NCBI GenBank assembly: GCA_024529925.1
Contig: JAFEUB010000900.1
Location: forward strand, 185,672-249,671
Direction of reading: 5' to 3'
Length of the DNA stretch: 64,000 nucleotides
Origin: Ophthalmolycus amberensis
Lineage: Eukaryota; Chordata; Actinopteri; Perciformes; Zoarcidae
Part shown: in pieces, positions 52,761 through 64,000 of the stretch
Position numbering within the stretch: the first letter of the stretch is position 1
How the letters are laid out: each line of letters begins with the position of its first letter
Translations under genes and position numbers: made by a program
Notes under the pieces: model-generated
What the model was told of the DNA's origin: nothing
Seen by the model: only the letters and a program-made list of their open reading frames with translations
The model's database searches: none

Positions 52761-54645
52761 AAATGTCTCAGGAAGTTTAACTCATGAGTGTGACTCATAA
52801 CTATGTTCAGGCACAAAGTCGATGACCATGACAGATGCACACGGTGTAAGTAAGCCACAGATTTAGGGCCGTATTCATGAAGCCCATCACATTTGATCCC
52901 GGAATTGTTTATGCTGCTGAAATTCCATTAAATACAGGCCGTGACCAAAATAACCTCATCCCCAAAATAAAGAGCTCTTTACTGGTGTGAATCGACTTCT
53001 TTGCCTTGTATATTGCCATCTCCAAGAAGGAAAGGTCAGCACTAATCACAGCTAACATTATGGCTTTGAGTGGTCATTTTGGCTTTCCAACTCCATGATG
53101 ACAGCAGAGAATTATGCATCAAATACTGCTCATCCGTCTCTCAAAGACGCTCAGGGCATATTCAATTTGGATCACGTCGGATTATCCAGAAGGCCGTGGC
53201 ATATTTCGAACATCATTTGCCGTCCGAAATGACTCCCACTTTACCAGCGGCCACAAGAAACGCATCAGCGTGATCACGGGGAGATAACAGATGAAACAAT
53301 AAGAGGACGCACTGCTCGCAAACACACTGTTCTAAAATCCTCCCAGCTGCAAAAGCAAGTGCTGGCCCTCTGCAGAATTGATTGATTATTTATGAAAGGC
53401 TGATATGTGAAACCTCCTTCAGTTGCTTTGTTATCTCCACAACAGGTGTATAACCTCTGGCAGCTGAATTTACTGTAAGCCCGGGAAAGAGACGGGTATC
53501 AGACAAGCAGAGCCCGGTAGCGCTGGCTTGCTCCAGCCTCGTCTGCTCTCTCTCTTCTGCTGTCAAGTACATCTGTGTTTGAGTTTGTTTGTGACGCTCT
53601 GTTGCAGACTTTGCGAGAGAGAAACATTGATGCCACGCAGCATCCGTTGCATACTAATGCCCTGCCAGTGGTGCGGCTGCACATTTTGAGGGAGCAACAA
53701 AGAAAACATATATGAGTTAGTAGTTTTGATGTAGAAGAAAAGAAGAAGGAAAGGTTAAGTATCAGCCTTTTGCTGATGTTTATACAGTCCTAATGATAAG
53801 CAATTAGTTTATTTAATTAATCTAAAACAATTCATCTGTCAACACTTGTAATTTCATGTAAAAGTCAATTAAATAACAACACTCAGCAAACTCAGTATGA
53901 AATACTTAATGGTAAAGGGGGAACAAAGAGAATTAAAGGGGGGACCAATGTGTGTTTCGGAGGGAACAGGAAATGTAGAAATAATAATGCTGAATAATTA
54001 GAAAGGTACAGACAACACAGGACACACTGCATTTTGTTTTCCACCGTTTCTTCAGTCATTTCACCGTCCACCATTTTCTGCTACTAGTAACTGCAAAGAA
54101 CCCACATTGGGGATATCTATCGATATCAAAAAGCGCTGCTCTCTTCCTGTTGTGGTTGCGCAATAGTTGATCTCCTTTGTGCCGTAAGTCGAGCCTTCAT
54201 TTTCCCGGGAGATTGTACCCGGTGGAAGACAGAATTACAAAGTGAAAGCAAGGTTTATAAGGAACCACTCTAAACATTTAATTCATCATGATAAGTGGAA
54301 GCAAAAAAGTGTCTACTGCCATGTTTAATAGTGCTATTTATCCCAGTATGTGTTTTATTTATACCGCGTACATGCTGGCCTTCCATTTACGTGCTGAAGT
54401 TTGAGTGATGGTTATTTCTGATTGTAATAAAAGACGCAACTTTAAATATAGGAGAATTAATTCGATTTTTCAAATTAAATTCAACACTCTTCGGCTTTGT
54501 TGCTAGTACTTATTTCTCTCTGAGGTTGGGTGAAGATTATTAAGTATTGTATGCACTCTAAAATAAAATGAATAATAGGATAGAGGAGTCGCACTAAGTC
54601 AATAGAAGAGTCAACATACTGGATTAGAGCATCGGTACAAAGGCT
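52761..54645. other. Unique sequence, nothing recognised
   Basis: No gene. 53050-53260 has conserved-DNA texture. Overlapping frames around 53390-53684 have no known domain. Confidence 0.5.
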
Positions 54646-55027
54646 CCCAGTGAGCACTAACCCGGATTTCAACGTTGATATCTGGTTGAAAAAGCGTTGA
54701 TATGGGGTCTGAACGTCTAATGGGGCGTTCACACCGGTCGCGTTGATTTTTTGACGCGCGTCGAGATTACATACAAAGTCTATGCACAGACGCGATGAGA
54801 CTGGCGCGCCGCGATTTTGCGATGGCGCGGCGCGTTGGACGCGTTATTGCAGTGCGGTGGACGCGGTGGACGCGTTGGACGCCGCAAAATCGCCAACGCG
54901 CAAGTTGAAATTTTTCAACTTCTGCGAAATAATCGCGTGACGCTGTGGCGCGATAGCCTATCAGCGTTGAGTTGCTGCTCCCGTCATCAGTGCCGTAGCT
55001 CCTGCCGGTGCTGAATCACAAACAACA

Positions 55028-55093
55028 ATGGAGGACAAATTAATAGTGGCGGTTTGTGGGTTCCCCGAGCTCTACGATACCTCATATCAATAG
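55028..55093 (+). pseudogene. MADF-like coding start, truncated
   Basis: An ATG frame reads MEDKLIVAVCGFPELYDTSY before a stop at 55091-55093. LI-AV---PELYD is the opening of the MADF DNA-binding domain, which occurs in the second protein of PIF/Harbinger transposons. The expected continuation (acidic/basic helix and AW motif) is absent, so only the first helix survives or an exon ends near here. Confidence 0.65.
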
Positions 55094-55252
55094 AGACCGG
55101 ACCAAACTACGTGTATACATGTGTGTGTGTAAACCATACGGTACAAACAATGAATAGACGCTGCCGTATTTACGTCTACGTGACGTTATTGAGTGCTGGT
55201 GGAGCTGCTACGATGTTAGCATAGCCTAGCACCGATCCATCAGAGCTCCTAT

Positions 55253-55431
55253 GAGAAGACAAGTAGCCTACAAATCGGCATCATTATGTAGTTATTTCGG
55301 AGTCCCTTTTTGTCGGAGAAGACAAGTACAAATCGGCATCATTATGTAGTTATTTCGGAGTCCCTTTTTGTCGGAGAAGACGAGTACAAATCGGCATCAT
55401 TATGTAGTTATTTCGGAGTCCCTTTTTGTCG
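55253..55431. repeat. 58-63-bp tandem triplication
   Basis: Copies at 55253-55315 (63 bp with a 5-bp gccta-type insertion), 55316-55373 and 55374-55431 share aatcggcatcattatgtagt and tcggagtccctttttgtcg. The copies are otherwise almost identical (one c/g/a difference near the start). Confidence 0.93.
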
Positions 55432-56202
55432 GTTTATTTTCCGTTGAATCACAGCCAAATCAGTTTATGTTGTGTTCCTACAGCTGTAAACAGCGACCGG
55501 TGGCTTGCTAGACACAGTGAATACAGCTCGATACAATCCACGGAGCTCCTCTGAACAATATTATGAACCAGACATGACTGCGTTTGGCATTCCGACGTTT
55601 GAGGGACTTCCACAACACGTACAAAGCAGCAATTGTCCTTATTCCTTTCACGGTTGATAGCGGAAAGTAATGGCGGCCAGGTGAACGGCTTCCAGTCGAT
55701 AAACCACGCCCCCTCTCCGGCGCTACGAGATTTTGCGGCGTTTGGTCTGAACACGACCGGCGGCGCGTTGGACGCTTTTTTGCAGTGCGTTGGATGCGAT
55801 TTTGCAGCGCGTCAAAAAATCAACGCGACCGGTGTGAACGCAGCATTAGACGTATTTTTAACCGTCTTTTGAACCGGCTAAATTACGGTTACAATATCAA
55901 CGTGTCACAAAACACCAATTTGTTTTAAAATATTGATGGTTTGTTCAGTTGTAGGTTGAAAGAGACGCGATTTTGGTTACTTTAAACGTATTTCTCCAAA
56001 ATCATATTACGCTGTCCGTTGATATGTGGTCTACACGAAGACGTTATTTCAACGCATTCAATGTCTCATATAAAACGTCGTAAATATGGAACTATAGACT
56101 GTGTGCTGTCCACAAGAAGCTCACAGGACATCATAATGAGAGCAGAGCACATTATGTCTGTATATGTTCACTAAAATACAACTCAGTGTTTACTGCTGGA
56201 AT

Positions 56203-56839
56203 ACGCATGCGCACGGACTCTGCGTTGTTCTAAGTTAGAGGCTGGAAACACGACAAGGTTTGAGCTAGCTAGCTCTTACTGAGTGATGAGGAATTGAACG
56301 AGCTGATGGAATAAACGAGGCTTCACGCTAACGACGTACTCTGTAAGTACTTGAACTACTTTATTCCAGTATTGCAAACCGAAATATTATTACTATACCA
56401 TTAATATCATGTTATGATCATCATGCGGGCGAGGCTGCTAGCTTGTTAGCATGTAGCGTTAGCAGGTTACGAACAGTAAACCTAAACAGTAAACAGTAGA
56501 CATGTGTGTTAGTTAATGTACTGTACTAACGTTAATAGATCATGGTCAAAACATTGTTGTTTGGGTTATGGCAATATATAAACAATATTGTGTAATATCC
56601 AGGTCAGCATCGTTCCGTTGAAGACACGTCTATGGTCTCCGGTGTAGAGACGTTCAAAACTGGTCTAAGTCAATATGTTTTTCTAATACTTGTTTTATTT
56701 ACAGATGTCCAGCTTGAAAATCTGGCAGATCTCCTGAAACCGGCTCCTGTGTGGCTTTGAAAACGACATTTAAAGAAGGAAAAGGAGATTATGTTTTTAT
56801 ATAAAGAACATTGTTATATTTATATTGTGCTTTAATAAA
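56203..56839 (+). other. Small spliced-looking unit inside the outer element
   Basis: An NRF1-like site tacgcatgcgca (56202-56213; 11 of 12 to YGCGCAYGCGCR) precedes an exon-like block with the frame LLLSDEELNELME and a donor gtaagt at 56343. An acceptor (tttatttacag, ending 56704) follows, then a second block reading VQLENLADLLKPAPVWL before TGA (56758-56760) and AATAAA at 56834-56839. The first frame ends in a stop before the donor. This is promoter, donor, acceptor and polyadenylation in the right order, but the protein is a relic or non-coding. Confidence 0.45.
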
Positions 56840-56976
56840 TACAAATGAACTGTTGCTGTGTCACTTGGTCTTTTGTCCTGTAAGTGGAAACTGTTGATGT
56901 GTTATATACCCAGAAGGACTGTAAGCATTTCGGCGTTGAATACACGGTGAGGTTGAATACACGGTTAAAACACGGT

Positions 56977-57245
56977 GAAAAGTGAAAGGTTTTTAGCCGA
57001 CTATTTGTAGACGTTGATTCAACGCTCACGTTTAGACCAGATATCAACGTGATGTCCAACACTGGCTTTCAACTGATAAATGTGGATGTGGTTTCTTAGT
57101 AAGCCTCTAAATCATGATATATTAGTATTAGCACAATGTAGAGGACGATAAATTATAGTATTGCAAATCACGTTTAAATCTGGTCTAAGCGTGAACGTCT
57201 TTTCAACGTCTACAAATAGTCGGCGAAAAAACTTTCACTTTTGAA
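56977..57245. repeat. Inverted duplication of the outer element's right subterminal region
   Basis: 56977-57041 (agtgaaaggtttttagccga, then ctatttgtagacgttg and cacgtttagaccaga) is the inverse of 57179-57245 with several substitutions. Arms of about 65 bp face each other across about 137 bp. Confidence 0.85.
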
Positions 57246-57310
57246 CGTCTTTTCAACGTCGGGCATAGACGTCTTTTAAACGTCTTTTGAACCAAAAAAT
57301 GCTCACTGGG

Positions 57311-58555
57311 CTGTTCCTTCTGGGTTTAGTGTGAAGACGGAAGGAACAAAGAGTATCTGCGGAGGCTTTCCTGACCCATGGGCATTTTAAACCCCTTCAT
57401 GAAGACACAACACGCTCCACTGAACCTTTCAAACTCATGCCAGGCATTCAAACTTGGTCGGTGAAATATTTAATCAATAAAACACACAATAGCTCTGCAA
57501 TTAATATTGGATGTGCTGCACAGACGTGTGGAGCACACGTCCCTTTTCTCAGCATGCTATTGGCACAGGACCAGTATGCGGTGGACCACCAGCAGCTCCG
57601 AGGCATTCAAATGCAAAGAGAACTTTGCTGAATGAATCGCTCAATCTGACAATCAATGTGTGGAATGAAATAAAGTTTTTGATCTTGAACTTGAAAATTA
57701 AGTTCATCCTCAAACCTTTTCTTTTTTTTGCGAAATGACACTTTTAGAAAGAAAATGCCTTCAAAAGGAAGTGTATACTCTGAGCAAGTACTGTCGATTT
57801 TTGATAGCATGCTAAAAGTCAGTTATTAAACCATATCCCTCCCTTTGAAGTCTATTCCCTGTGTGGTGTTTATGATTCATTACAATTACCCAGCACTGTC
57901 AGGGCAGCTACAGCAATTAAAACACCCCGAGATATTTTGTCTGTGTAAGGCTTCACCTTAATAGCGACATAATAGCCATAATCATTTGTTACACAGCGCG
58001 GCAGAATTAATAGAAAAGGAACCGGTGCTGTTTGCTGTCAAACTCCAACAAGTGTTCTTATTCGTCTTCAACCTTCATACACACTGTGTCATCTGCTACG
58101 ATAAAATGATCAAACCTGTCCGCGGCTTTGTTGTTAGCGGCTGAAACAACACGAGAGGCGAGGGCCGGTCCAGACCGGCAGCCTTGTTGCAATCCTGGCA
58201 ACACACTCCTCCGCCTGTCTCTCTAATGAACCTGCCGCATATTAATCCCCATCACTAATGAGGCCATTCAGAAGGATAAGCTTCCCCAGCATTCACACAG
58301 CAGCACCTGCCCGTCACTGTGCCGACTGTGGTGGCTGTACGTCAGCAGCACAAACAGATTACAGCTCAACAGTCTGGTATGATGTGCACGTCGAACTTAT
58401 TTTCTGTTTACTCATGTAGCTTCAAAGACAGACTGTCAGTTCACACAAATATTAGCAGAGAACATATTGTATGTTCTAATGGGTGGGACTATTTCTTTGG
58501 TAGAAAGTCCAAGTGAATTTTCCAAAATCTCATATTTCATGTTAAGTGGAATAGC
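57311..58555. other. Unique sequence, nothing recognised
   Basis: No gene. 57660-57700 (gaaataaagtttttgatctt) could be a decayed retroelement tail. 57880-58290 has conserved-DNA texture. Confidence 0.45.
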
Positions 58556-58900
58556 TAACAGAGGGTGGTACCCTCTGCATATGAAAGGCTACTCTACGGA
58601 GCATTTGAGTCGCCGTGTTGGCTCCGCAGCGGGAGGGGAGGGACCACCAAACGTGGGAAAATGGCGGAGATGTTTCCTCCTCGCGTGAAACAGCCGAAAC
58701 ACACAAGCAAGGGAAAGTCAAATCAGATATTTTTTGCGGGCAATAATTGTGGTTGAATGTTAGCGGTGATGCTCCGTCCGGTGTTAAAGCGCTTCCCTGT
58801 TTAAATTCACACACCACACCAGTAAGTATATAGTGTCCACTGTGTAGTGGACTACATGGAAGTGTAGTCGCTGAAGTATTGAGACACAGCACTTGTCTCC
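58556..58900 (+). pseudogene. Relic first exon of an unidentified element or gene
   Basis: A GC-rich leader is followed by aaaATGG and the frame MAEMFPPRVKQPKHTSKGKS, ending NQIFFAGNNCG at a stop (58754-58756). The surrounding ggtggtaccctctgcatatg and ctactctacggagcatttga look like a dispersed repeat, and 58820-58890 (gtgtccactgtgtagtggac...gagacacagca) resembles a DNA-transposon end. I do not recognise the protein. It may be the start of a transposon-encoded protein. Confidence 0.35.
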
Positions 58901-59057
58901 AGACAGGATATGTTAAATTAGCGACAGGTGCAGGAGATTACTTTTTTTCTCGAGTCAAAGGAGCTGATAGGTCACCTCCTTTGTGACAACTGTTACCACT
59001 TCCACACTACAGATCCAGCTGTGAACACTTTGGAGTCTGTTACCAGTGTATTTTCAC
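58901..59057. other. Short unique spacer
   Basis: Nothing recognised. Confidence 0.55.
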
Positions 59058-59079
59058 TGTGTGTGTGTGTGTGTGTGTG
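59058..59079. repeat. (GT)11 microsatellite
   Basis: 11 uninterrupted GT units. Confidence 0.95.
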
Positions 59080-62000
59080 CGACAAAGCCCACAGGGTGTC
59101 ATGATGCAGTGCACAGCAGTTATAATGAAGGTGCGCGCCTGCGACCCATCTGCTGACATCCTCCCCCCTCTTACAGCGAGCTGCTGCTGGCGAGCTCACG
59201 TGTTTGTCTCCCACTGCCAGTGAAGAGCTTCACCGCCGCCAGGACTCCTGCCACATCTCTCTGCAGCCCACATGGCCTGGGCTAAGTCAAAGGATTTCAG
59301 AGTTGCAGTGATGTGCCTGGCCCACCAAGTGTGTTGATGCTCCTAGTGCTGTTTTGTGGGTAAGTCGAACGCAGAGGGGGGCACCGCCAAAAGTGTTGTG
59401 TTGGCAGGATGTGTTAGTTAAGCTTTGATGGACTGGTGATCTGGCAGCCACGTTAAGTCCGGTTCCTTTTTTCGGCTCATGAATCAACAGAGAGGAAGTC
59501 TTTCTGCCAATGGATATATTCCCCAAATATGAAGCACTGGGTCCGTAATTCTATTCTAACATCTGAATACATCTTTATACACCTCTATGAAGGCCCATCG
59601 GTGCTGCAGTTTATAAGAATGCCTCATGGGAGCCCATGGAAATCTTACATGGTCCACTACATCTTGGCCAAAACTGAACCACAAAGCCCCTCAGAGCTCC
59701 AGATGAAAACATACTCTCAGAGGTGTCACTGCAAATCCTTGTGGCAGCTCTGCCACATTGCAAATGCTAAAAGAGGAAAGAAAAGGAGAGACGGTGCCAG
59801 AACAGACACACAGCAGTGTCAGCTTACGGGCTAGTTGGTTTAAGGTTGCACATAAATCTTGTGGACTATTTGAAGTATAAAAAACAAAGAGACACGTCAC
59901 TCCTGTTGTTTAATCAGATGCACATTCTCTCAGTGATGCAGGTTTCAAGGCAGTGTCACACAGCGCTGTCACGCTCCAAATGCGACTGGTCCCCATGTGT
60001 GACATGCATGGTGTTACCTGATCCTGAGCCACTTCATAGAAAATACATCATGAATGAAAGAGTCTTGCTGTGAGAGAAAAAAGATTTGATTATTTAGTGC
60101 CTATAGCTGGAAATGTGTCCTTTTCCTCAACTTATTTGACTTCATCACCTCCTTTAAGGGCAAAGAATATGCTTCCAACTTGTCATTGGAGCATCACACG
60201 TCACAAGTCTCCCTCCCACACCTGCATCAGCACGTAAAGGTTGGCTTTATTATGTATGGCCTCCATCAGTCCCACCACGCTTGGCGATGAGCACGGGTGA
60301 TCGGCACAAGAGCGTTATGACATTTCCACTAACCAGAGTGGGCTGTGGGCCTGTAACAGGGGTCAGGCCATGTCGCAGCAAATGAAACAGTCAATCCCTT
60401 ATATTACGCCCTCTGCCACATACAATAACTTTCTCAAAAGGCTCAAATAATTCTGCGGGTCATTATTAGAGAAACGGACACTCATCTATTTGCTGCAGAC
60501 ACCTAATGTCAGTAGATATTGTGCTCATGTGGAGTTATTTCTGCCCATGGACAATGCTCGTCGTTTAAGCCGCTCTGCGAGACAGCGGCGTGGTTTATGT
60601 GATACCGTGACATTTTCAAGCCGTGACCCTCAGATAAAATGAGGGATTTTAACCAGGTTACCAAGCTACTTTTGTGAAAATGAAGGAGAGGAGCATGTAG
60701 TTTCCTGAGGTAGTCCGGCAAAGACAAATAAACAACTAAAATGCAAAATGCCAAGAGGAACATGCAGCAGATAAGGGATTAAAGTTGATTTTTTATTCGG
60801 CTGATAATACACACACAAGTAGGATTTTTGTCGTGCAGCGAGAGGCATTTACACCTCAACTAGCGCGGTACAGCGCTGGTATACGTGCTGCATCTGAAAT
60901 AGATTCATAGACACTTTTTAGCTCACTGTGTCGATTACCTAAAGCTTTTTCCGAATGCATTCAGCTTCCCCTCTCACTCACGTTAAGATCTTGCGAAAAA
61001 CATAAAGCCGGATGCACTTGCCAAATAGTCGTAGAGCTCATTACGGTCCTCTTCAGCGGAAATGGCTGTGCCTTTCTGAAAACACACCTACGTCGTCATA
61101 TCACTATTTCAAAGTCAATCGTTGGTTTAACACATTTTTGTGTTAATGCATCACAGAGGAGGGGGAAAGGTGTCTATGTGAAAGTAGGCCATTGGGAAGA
61201 CTGATGGATAGCATTACGCCAAACGGGCCATTATGAGAGAGCCGTGGATCATAAACAAATGACATAACGATCACGAGGTGGTGTAGGAGCGGAGGGGAAG
61301 ATGGGTACTCGATCTGGCTACACTAAACGCGGCGTTAACGTGTTCCACTTATGATAAATCAAGGAGCCACTGGGGAGGCCAAGCCAGTCCACTACTTGTG
61401 CTCTTAAACGCCACGCGCAGTCCGCCAGCGCTGCCTTTATCGCTCAACCTTCATTTACCTGCAAACGCGCAAGAACACAACCCTCTTCTTCATCTTCCTC
61501 TCCGTCTTTGTAGCAGCATTAAAAAGCGTCGGAGCGGCTCGGTCATTCGGGTGGCTCCGTGATCTATGTTGATGACACTGACTTGCAAGCACCTCCAGTC
61601 CCGCAAACTCCATCTGGAGCGACCTTAGTCATAACCCGGTCTCACACCGCTGCCTCCGATGGATACCGTCATTTATCGGAAAGGATCCTCAAGTTGGCCT
61701 TCTGACCATGACTTCCACATCACAAATTAGTAAATCAACAACTACATACATATGGAAATATACAAATAGCTGTAATTATCTGCAGGGAGGGAGGCGTATC
61801 AATCATAATAACGGGTTGTGGCAAGGTGGTGGAGTTTTTAAAGGGGCCGTCCCATTACCAGTTTAGGAGACTTCACAAGGGGTCCTTTAGCAGTAAGTGC
61901 TGTTGCCAGGTTACTATTGGCAACCATTTTGCCATTAGTGGCAACCACTTATAAGATATAAAAAATAGCGAGAGCAATTTTGTATCGCTATTAAAGTAAA

Positions 62001-64000
62001 AGCCGGACGGACAACGCTGCACTTACGTTGGTGCGTTTTACCTTGAGTGCGTACAGGCGTCTATTGTTAGAGACGTACAGATTGAACAGATTAAGTAATT
62101 AAGTTGTTCGACTTTGGGGGTGAAAACTTGGACTCACGTTAACGTCACAAAGAAATGTGTGCATTGATTCAGCGGACAAAGAACAGGATGAACCTTTCAC
62201 AGTTTTCGTTTTTTTCGCTGACATAACTGCATAGAATTGTAATTACTCAAATTATATGTGATTAAAAATGGCAACCATGTGTTCAGTTTGCGTGGTTCCA
62301 GCCTGACAACCACTTTTAAAAGGTTCAAAGTTGAGTCCTGCTTTCATCAGCATACTCACTTTTAAGCTTGTCTGCATGAAAACAACTGATTCACTTTGGT
62401 ACATGAACCAAATGACAACAATGTAAAGTTAAATACTGAAAGTATCAAAATGCATGCAATGCATGATCAGATCATGATCAGATAACAATGTAAGACATGC
62501 CCCTTTGTCTACTGTATGTTGATATAATGATTTAACAGTACATATTCACAAATTTGCAACAAATCAAATTACCAAAATAAACACACTGACCCACTCTGCC
62601 CGGTTGGTAATCCATTCTTGATGAAAGTCTCCATTAAATGTAATATAAGTGGCATACATGAATTAAATGTGACAAATGTTGCATTATATTTGAGGACTCC
62701 AGTTGTGACAATTACACCATATTTCGTGTATCATCATAGGTGTTTAATGTGCTACCCCTCCTTAAGCACCGTTTCTGTTTTGAAGTCTGTTTGAAGTCGT
62801 ATTTGAGGTTTATTTCAACTTGAGGTTTTGTATAAACTATATAAACTATAAAAATATAAACTCGGGGCTGAATTTAATCACAGTGCTGTAAAAGTCTCCT
62901 TTGTTTTAAAGCATCTACAGTGCACCTGATGGTCTCTGCACTTAAACCTCCCCGTCACAATGGCCAGCCCATCAGTCGAGTATCTGTCAATCAAATCAGC
63001 GATATCAAACCAAGACAACTGCAAAGCAACTTATCCGCTTTGGAAATGGATGAGCAAATTCAATTTAATCCAAAAGAGTTCAATTAATACTTGATTTCAT
63101 CTCACTTGAGAAAATATCATGTAGGGTCATTATCAATACGCTGTTGCTCAATATTCAAATGAGTCACAGATGGTTGAAGAGATTTAAGGAGAGCACATAC
63201 TGAACATAAGGACTCTGAATGTATTCATTAGTTCATTGTGTCCTCTTGCAGTCACAGCCAAATCATTGCTTGTAACCCTAGTCCTGTTAGAAACGTACTT
63301 TATGTCAGAAATATGTATTCAGCTGCCAGTAGCCCATATTTTGTGTATTTTCCTCCAATTTCACACCAAAAGTTTGACTGTTTCTCTTCAAATGTTCTGT
63401 TCTTGGCAGGATGGCGGAGTCTACTGAGACCCAACTAATTAAAATTGTGATTGATGAGTTAGAAACTCTTGACGGCAGAGTGACTCGCGTTCGCTTCTGC
63501 TATTCAGTGGCAGGAAAACCGTGGATAACATGAGCGAGTTTAAAAGCAGAACTAATTTACTACAACATCATTAGACAGCTAAATGACTACATAAACGTGC
63601 AAAGAGAAATTGCTTCTTTATTGTGGAAGGTGCTGCTGCCACATGAGCGGTGACTGACTTGACTGTCGAATCAACGCTCCCCTTTAGAAACGCTTACATT
63701 TAGCTGAGCAGGAATCAATATAATGTTCTCACTTACAGAGAGGCAGCCGCCACATGCCAACACACAACGCAGCGCCCTGAAGGAAATCTGCGGCACTGAA
63801 TAACTGCTGAGGTGTGCAAGTGAGAGGGAGAGAGACTAATAAAGAAAGAGCAACTGTCATTTATTTTCTCGCCTTTTCTTGCAAGATCTTTTGATCTCGA
63901 TACAACAGGCTCCTTACAAGCCGCTGCAACGGCAACATTCATTTTATGATACTACTGAAGTGGCGGCAAACGTCAACTAATAACAGGCAAAGAGTATCCG
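59080..64000. other. Unique sequence, nothing recognised
   Basis: 4.9 kb without an identifiable gene or repeat family. The only exon-like signal is a polypyrimidine tract and AG at 59162-59176 followed by a 44-codon open frame to TGA at 59309-59311 (see findings). Repeated palindromic gatcagatcat motifs lie near 62465-62483. Confidence 0.5.

Larger units (their letters stand above)
54718..55848 (+). mobile_element. Nested PIF/Harbinger-like element
   Basis: Terminal inverted repeats of 42 bp (54718-54759 and 55807-55848), identical except for two positions, begin taatg(gg/ct)gcgttcacac and run to tttttgacgcgc. The gcgttcacacc terminus, GC-rich subterminal gttggacgc repeats and an internal MADF-like relic fit PIF/Harbinger. 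The target site looks like TA at the termini. High arm identity suggests recent activity. A tandem triplication lies at 55253-55431. No nuclease gene remains, so it is an internal-deletion derivative. Confidence 0.75.
54646..57310. mobile_element. Outer transposon (CCCAGTGAGCA termini) hosting a nested element
   Basis: Ends are cccagtgagca (54646-54656) and tgctcactggg (57300-57310), perfect 11-bp inverted repeats; ct flanks both sides. Subterminal DNA is filled with gaacgtctttt and caacgt motifs on both sides, a signature I recall in a widespread fish repeat. Removing the nested element (54718-55848) leaves about 1.5 kb. It contains a small spliced-looking unit (56203-56839) and an inverted duplication near the right end. 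The superfamily is not certain. Confidence 0.75.

Overview
This window looks like teleost fish nuclear DNA, most likely from a percomorph. It is AT-rich, has long CA/TG and GA microsatellites, and carries several dispersed repeats I recognise from memory as high-copy in percomorph genomes: the TAGCTTAGCATAAAG family, a repeat carrying a CTCF-like core, two hAT-like MITE families and an L2-like LINE tail. I found no intact host protein-coding gene, tRNA, rRNA, CRISPR array or bacterial-type feature. The window is therefore intergenic DNA or the inside of a very large intron, and I cannot say which gene it neighbours. Long open frames are few, overlapping and unlike known proteins, or are artefacts of GA/CT repeats.

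Layout. 1-10 kb: mostly unique sequence, a decayed LINE reverse-transcriptase fragment (about 1.58-1.85 kb, minus), a TG and a CA microsatellite, and an L2-like LINE 3' end (7.6-8.0 kb). 10.5-12.4 kb: a perfect 16-bp palindrome, an LTR-like segment and copy 1 of a roughly 550-bp dispersed repeat. 13.8 kb: a C22 tract. 15.7-21.5 kb: short repeats, a repeat with a CTCF-like core, and a complete 659-bp non-autonomous hAT-like element with its target-site duplication. 26.3-26.9 kb: copy 2 of the dispersed repeat, joined to a Tc1 transposase scrap. 30.9-34.1 kb: a tandem array of five identical 32-bp units, then a cluster of LTR-like and hAT-like fragments. 40.1-42.8 kb: a 2.6-kb element with terminal inverted repeats carrying relic exons of a DUF4806-like gene. 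46.7 kb: an uninterrupted (GA)122. 54.6-57.3 kb: a nested pair, with a PIF/Harbinger-like element (near-identical 42-bp inverted repeats, MADF-like relic) inside another inverted-repeat element that has its own small spliced-looking unit. 57.3-64 kb: mostly unique sequence with one small relic frame.

Several unique stretches (8.3-8.8, 15.1-15.4, 30.3-30.6, 34.9-35.3 and 44.3-44.7 kb) have the texture of conserved non-coding elements, but only cross-species alignment could show that. No new gene system is demonstrable. The most distinctive items are the 2.6-kb DUF4806 element, the nested transposons at 55 kb and the transposon-borne CTCF-like site.
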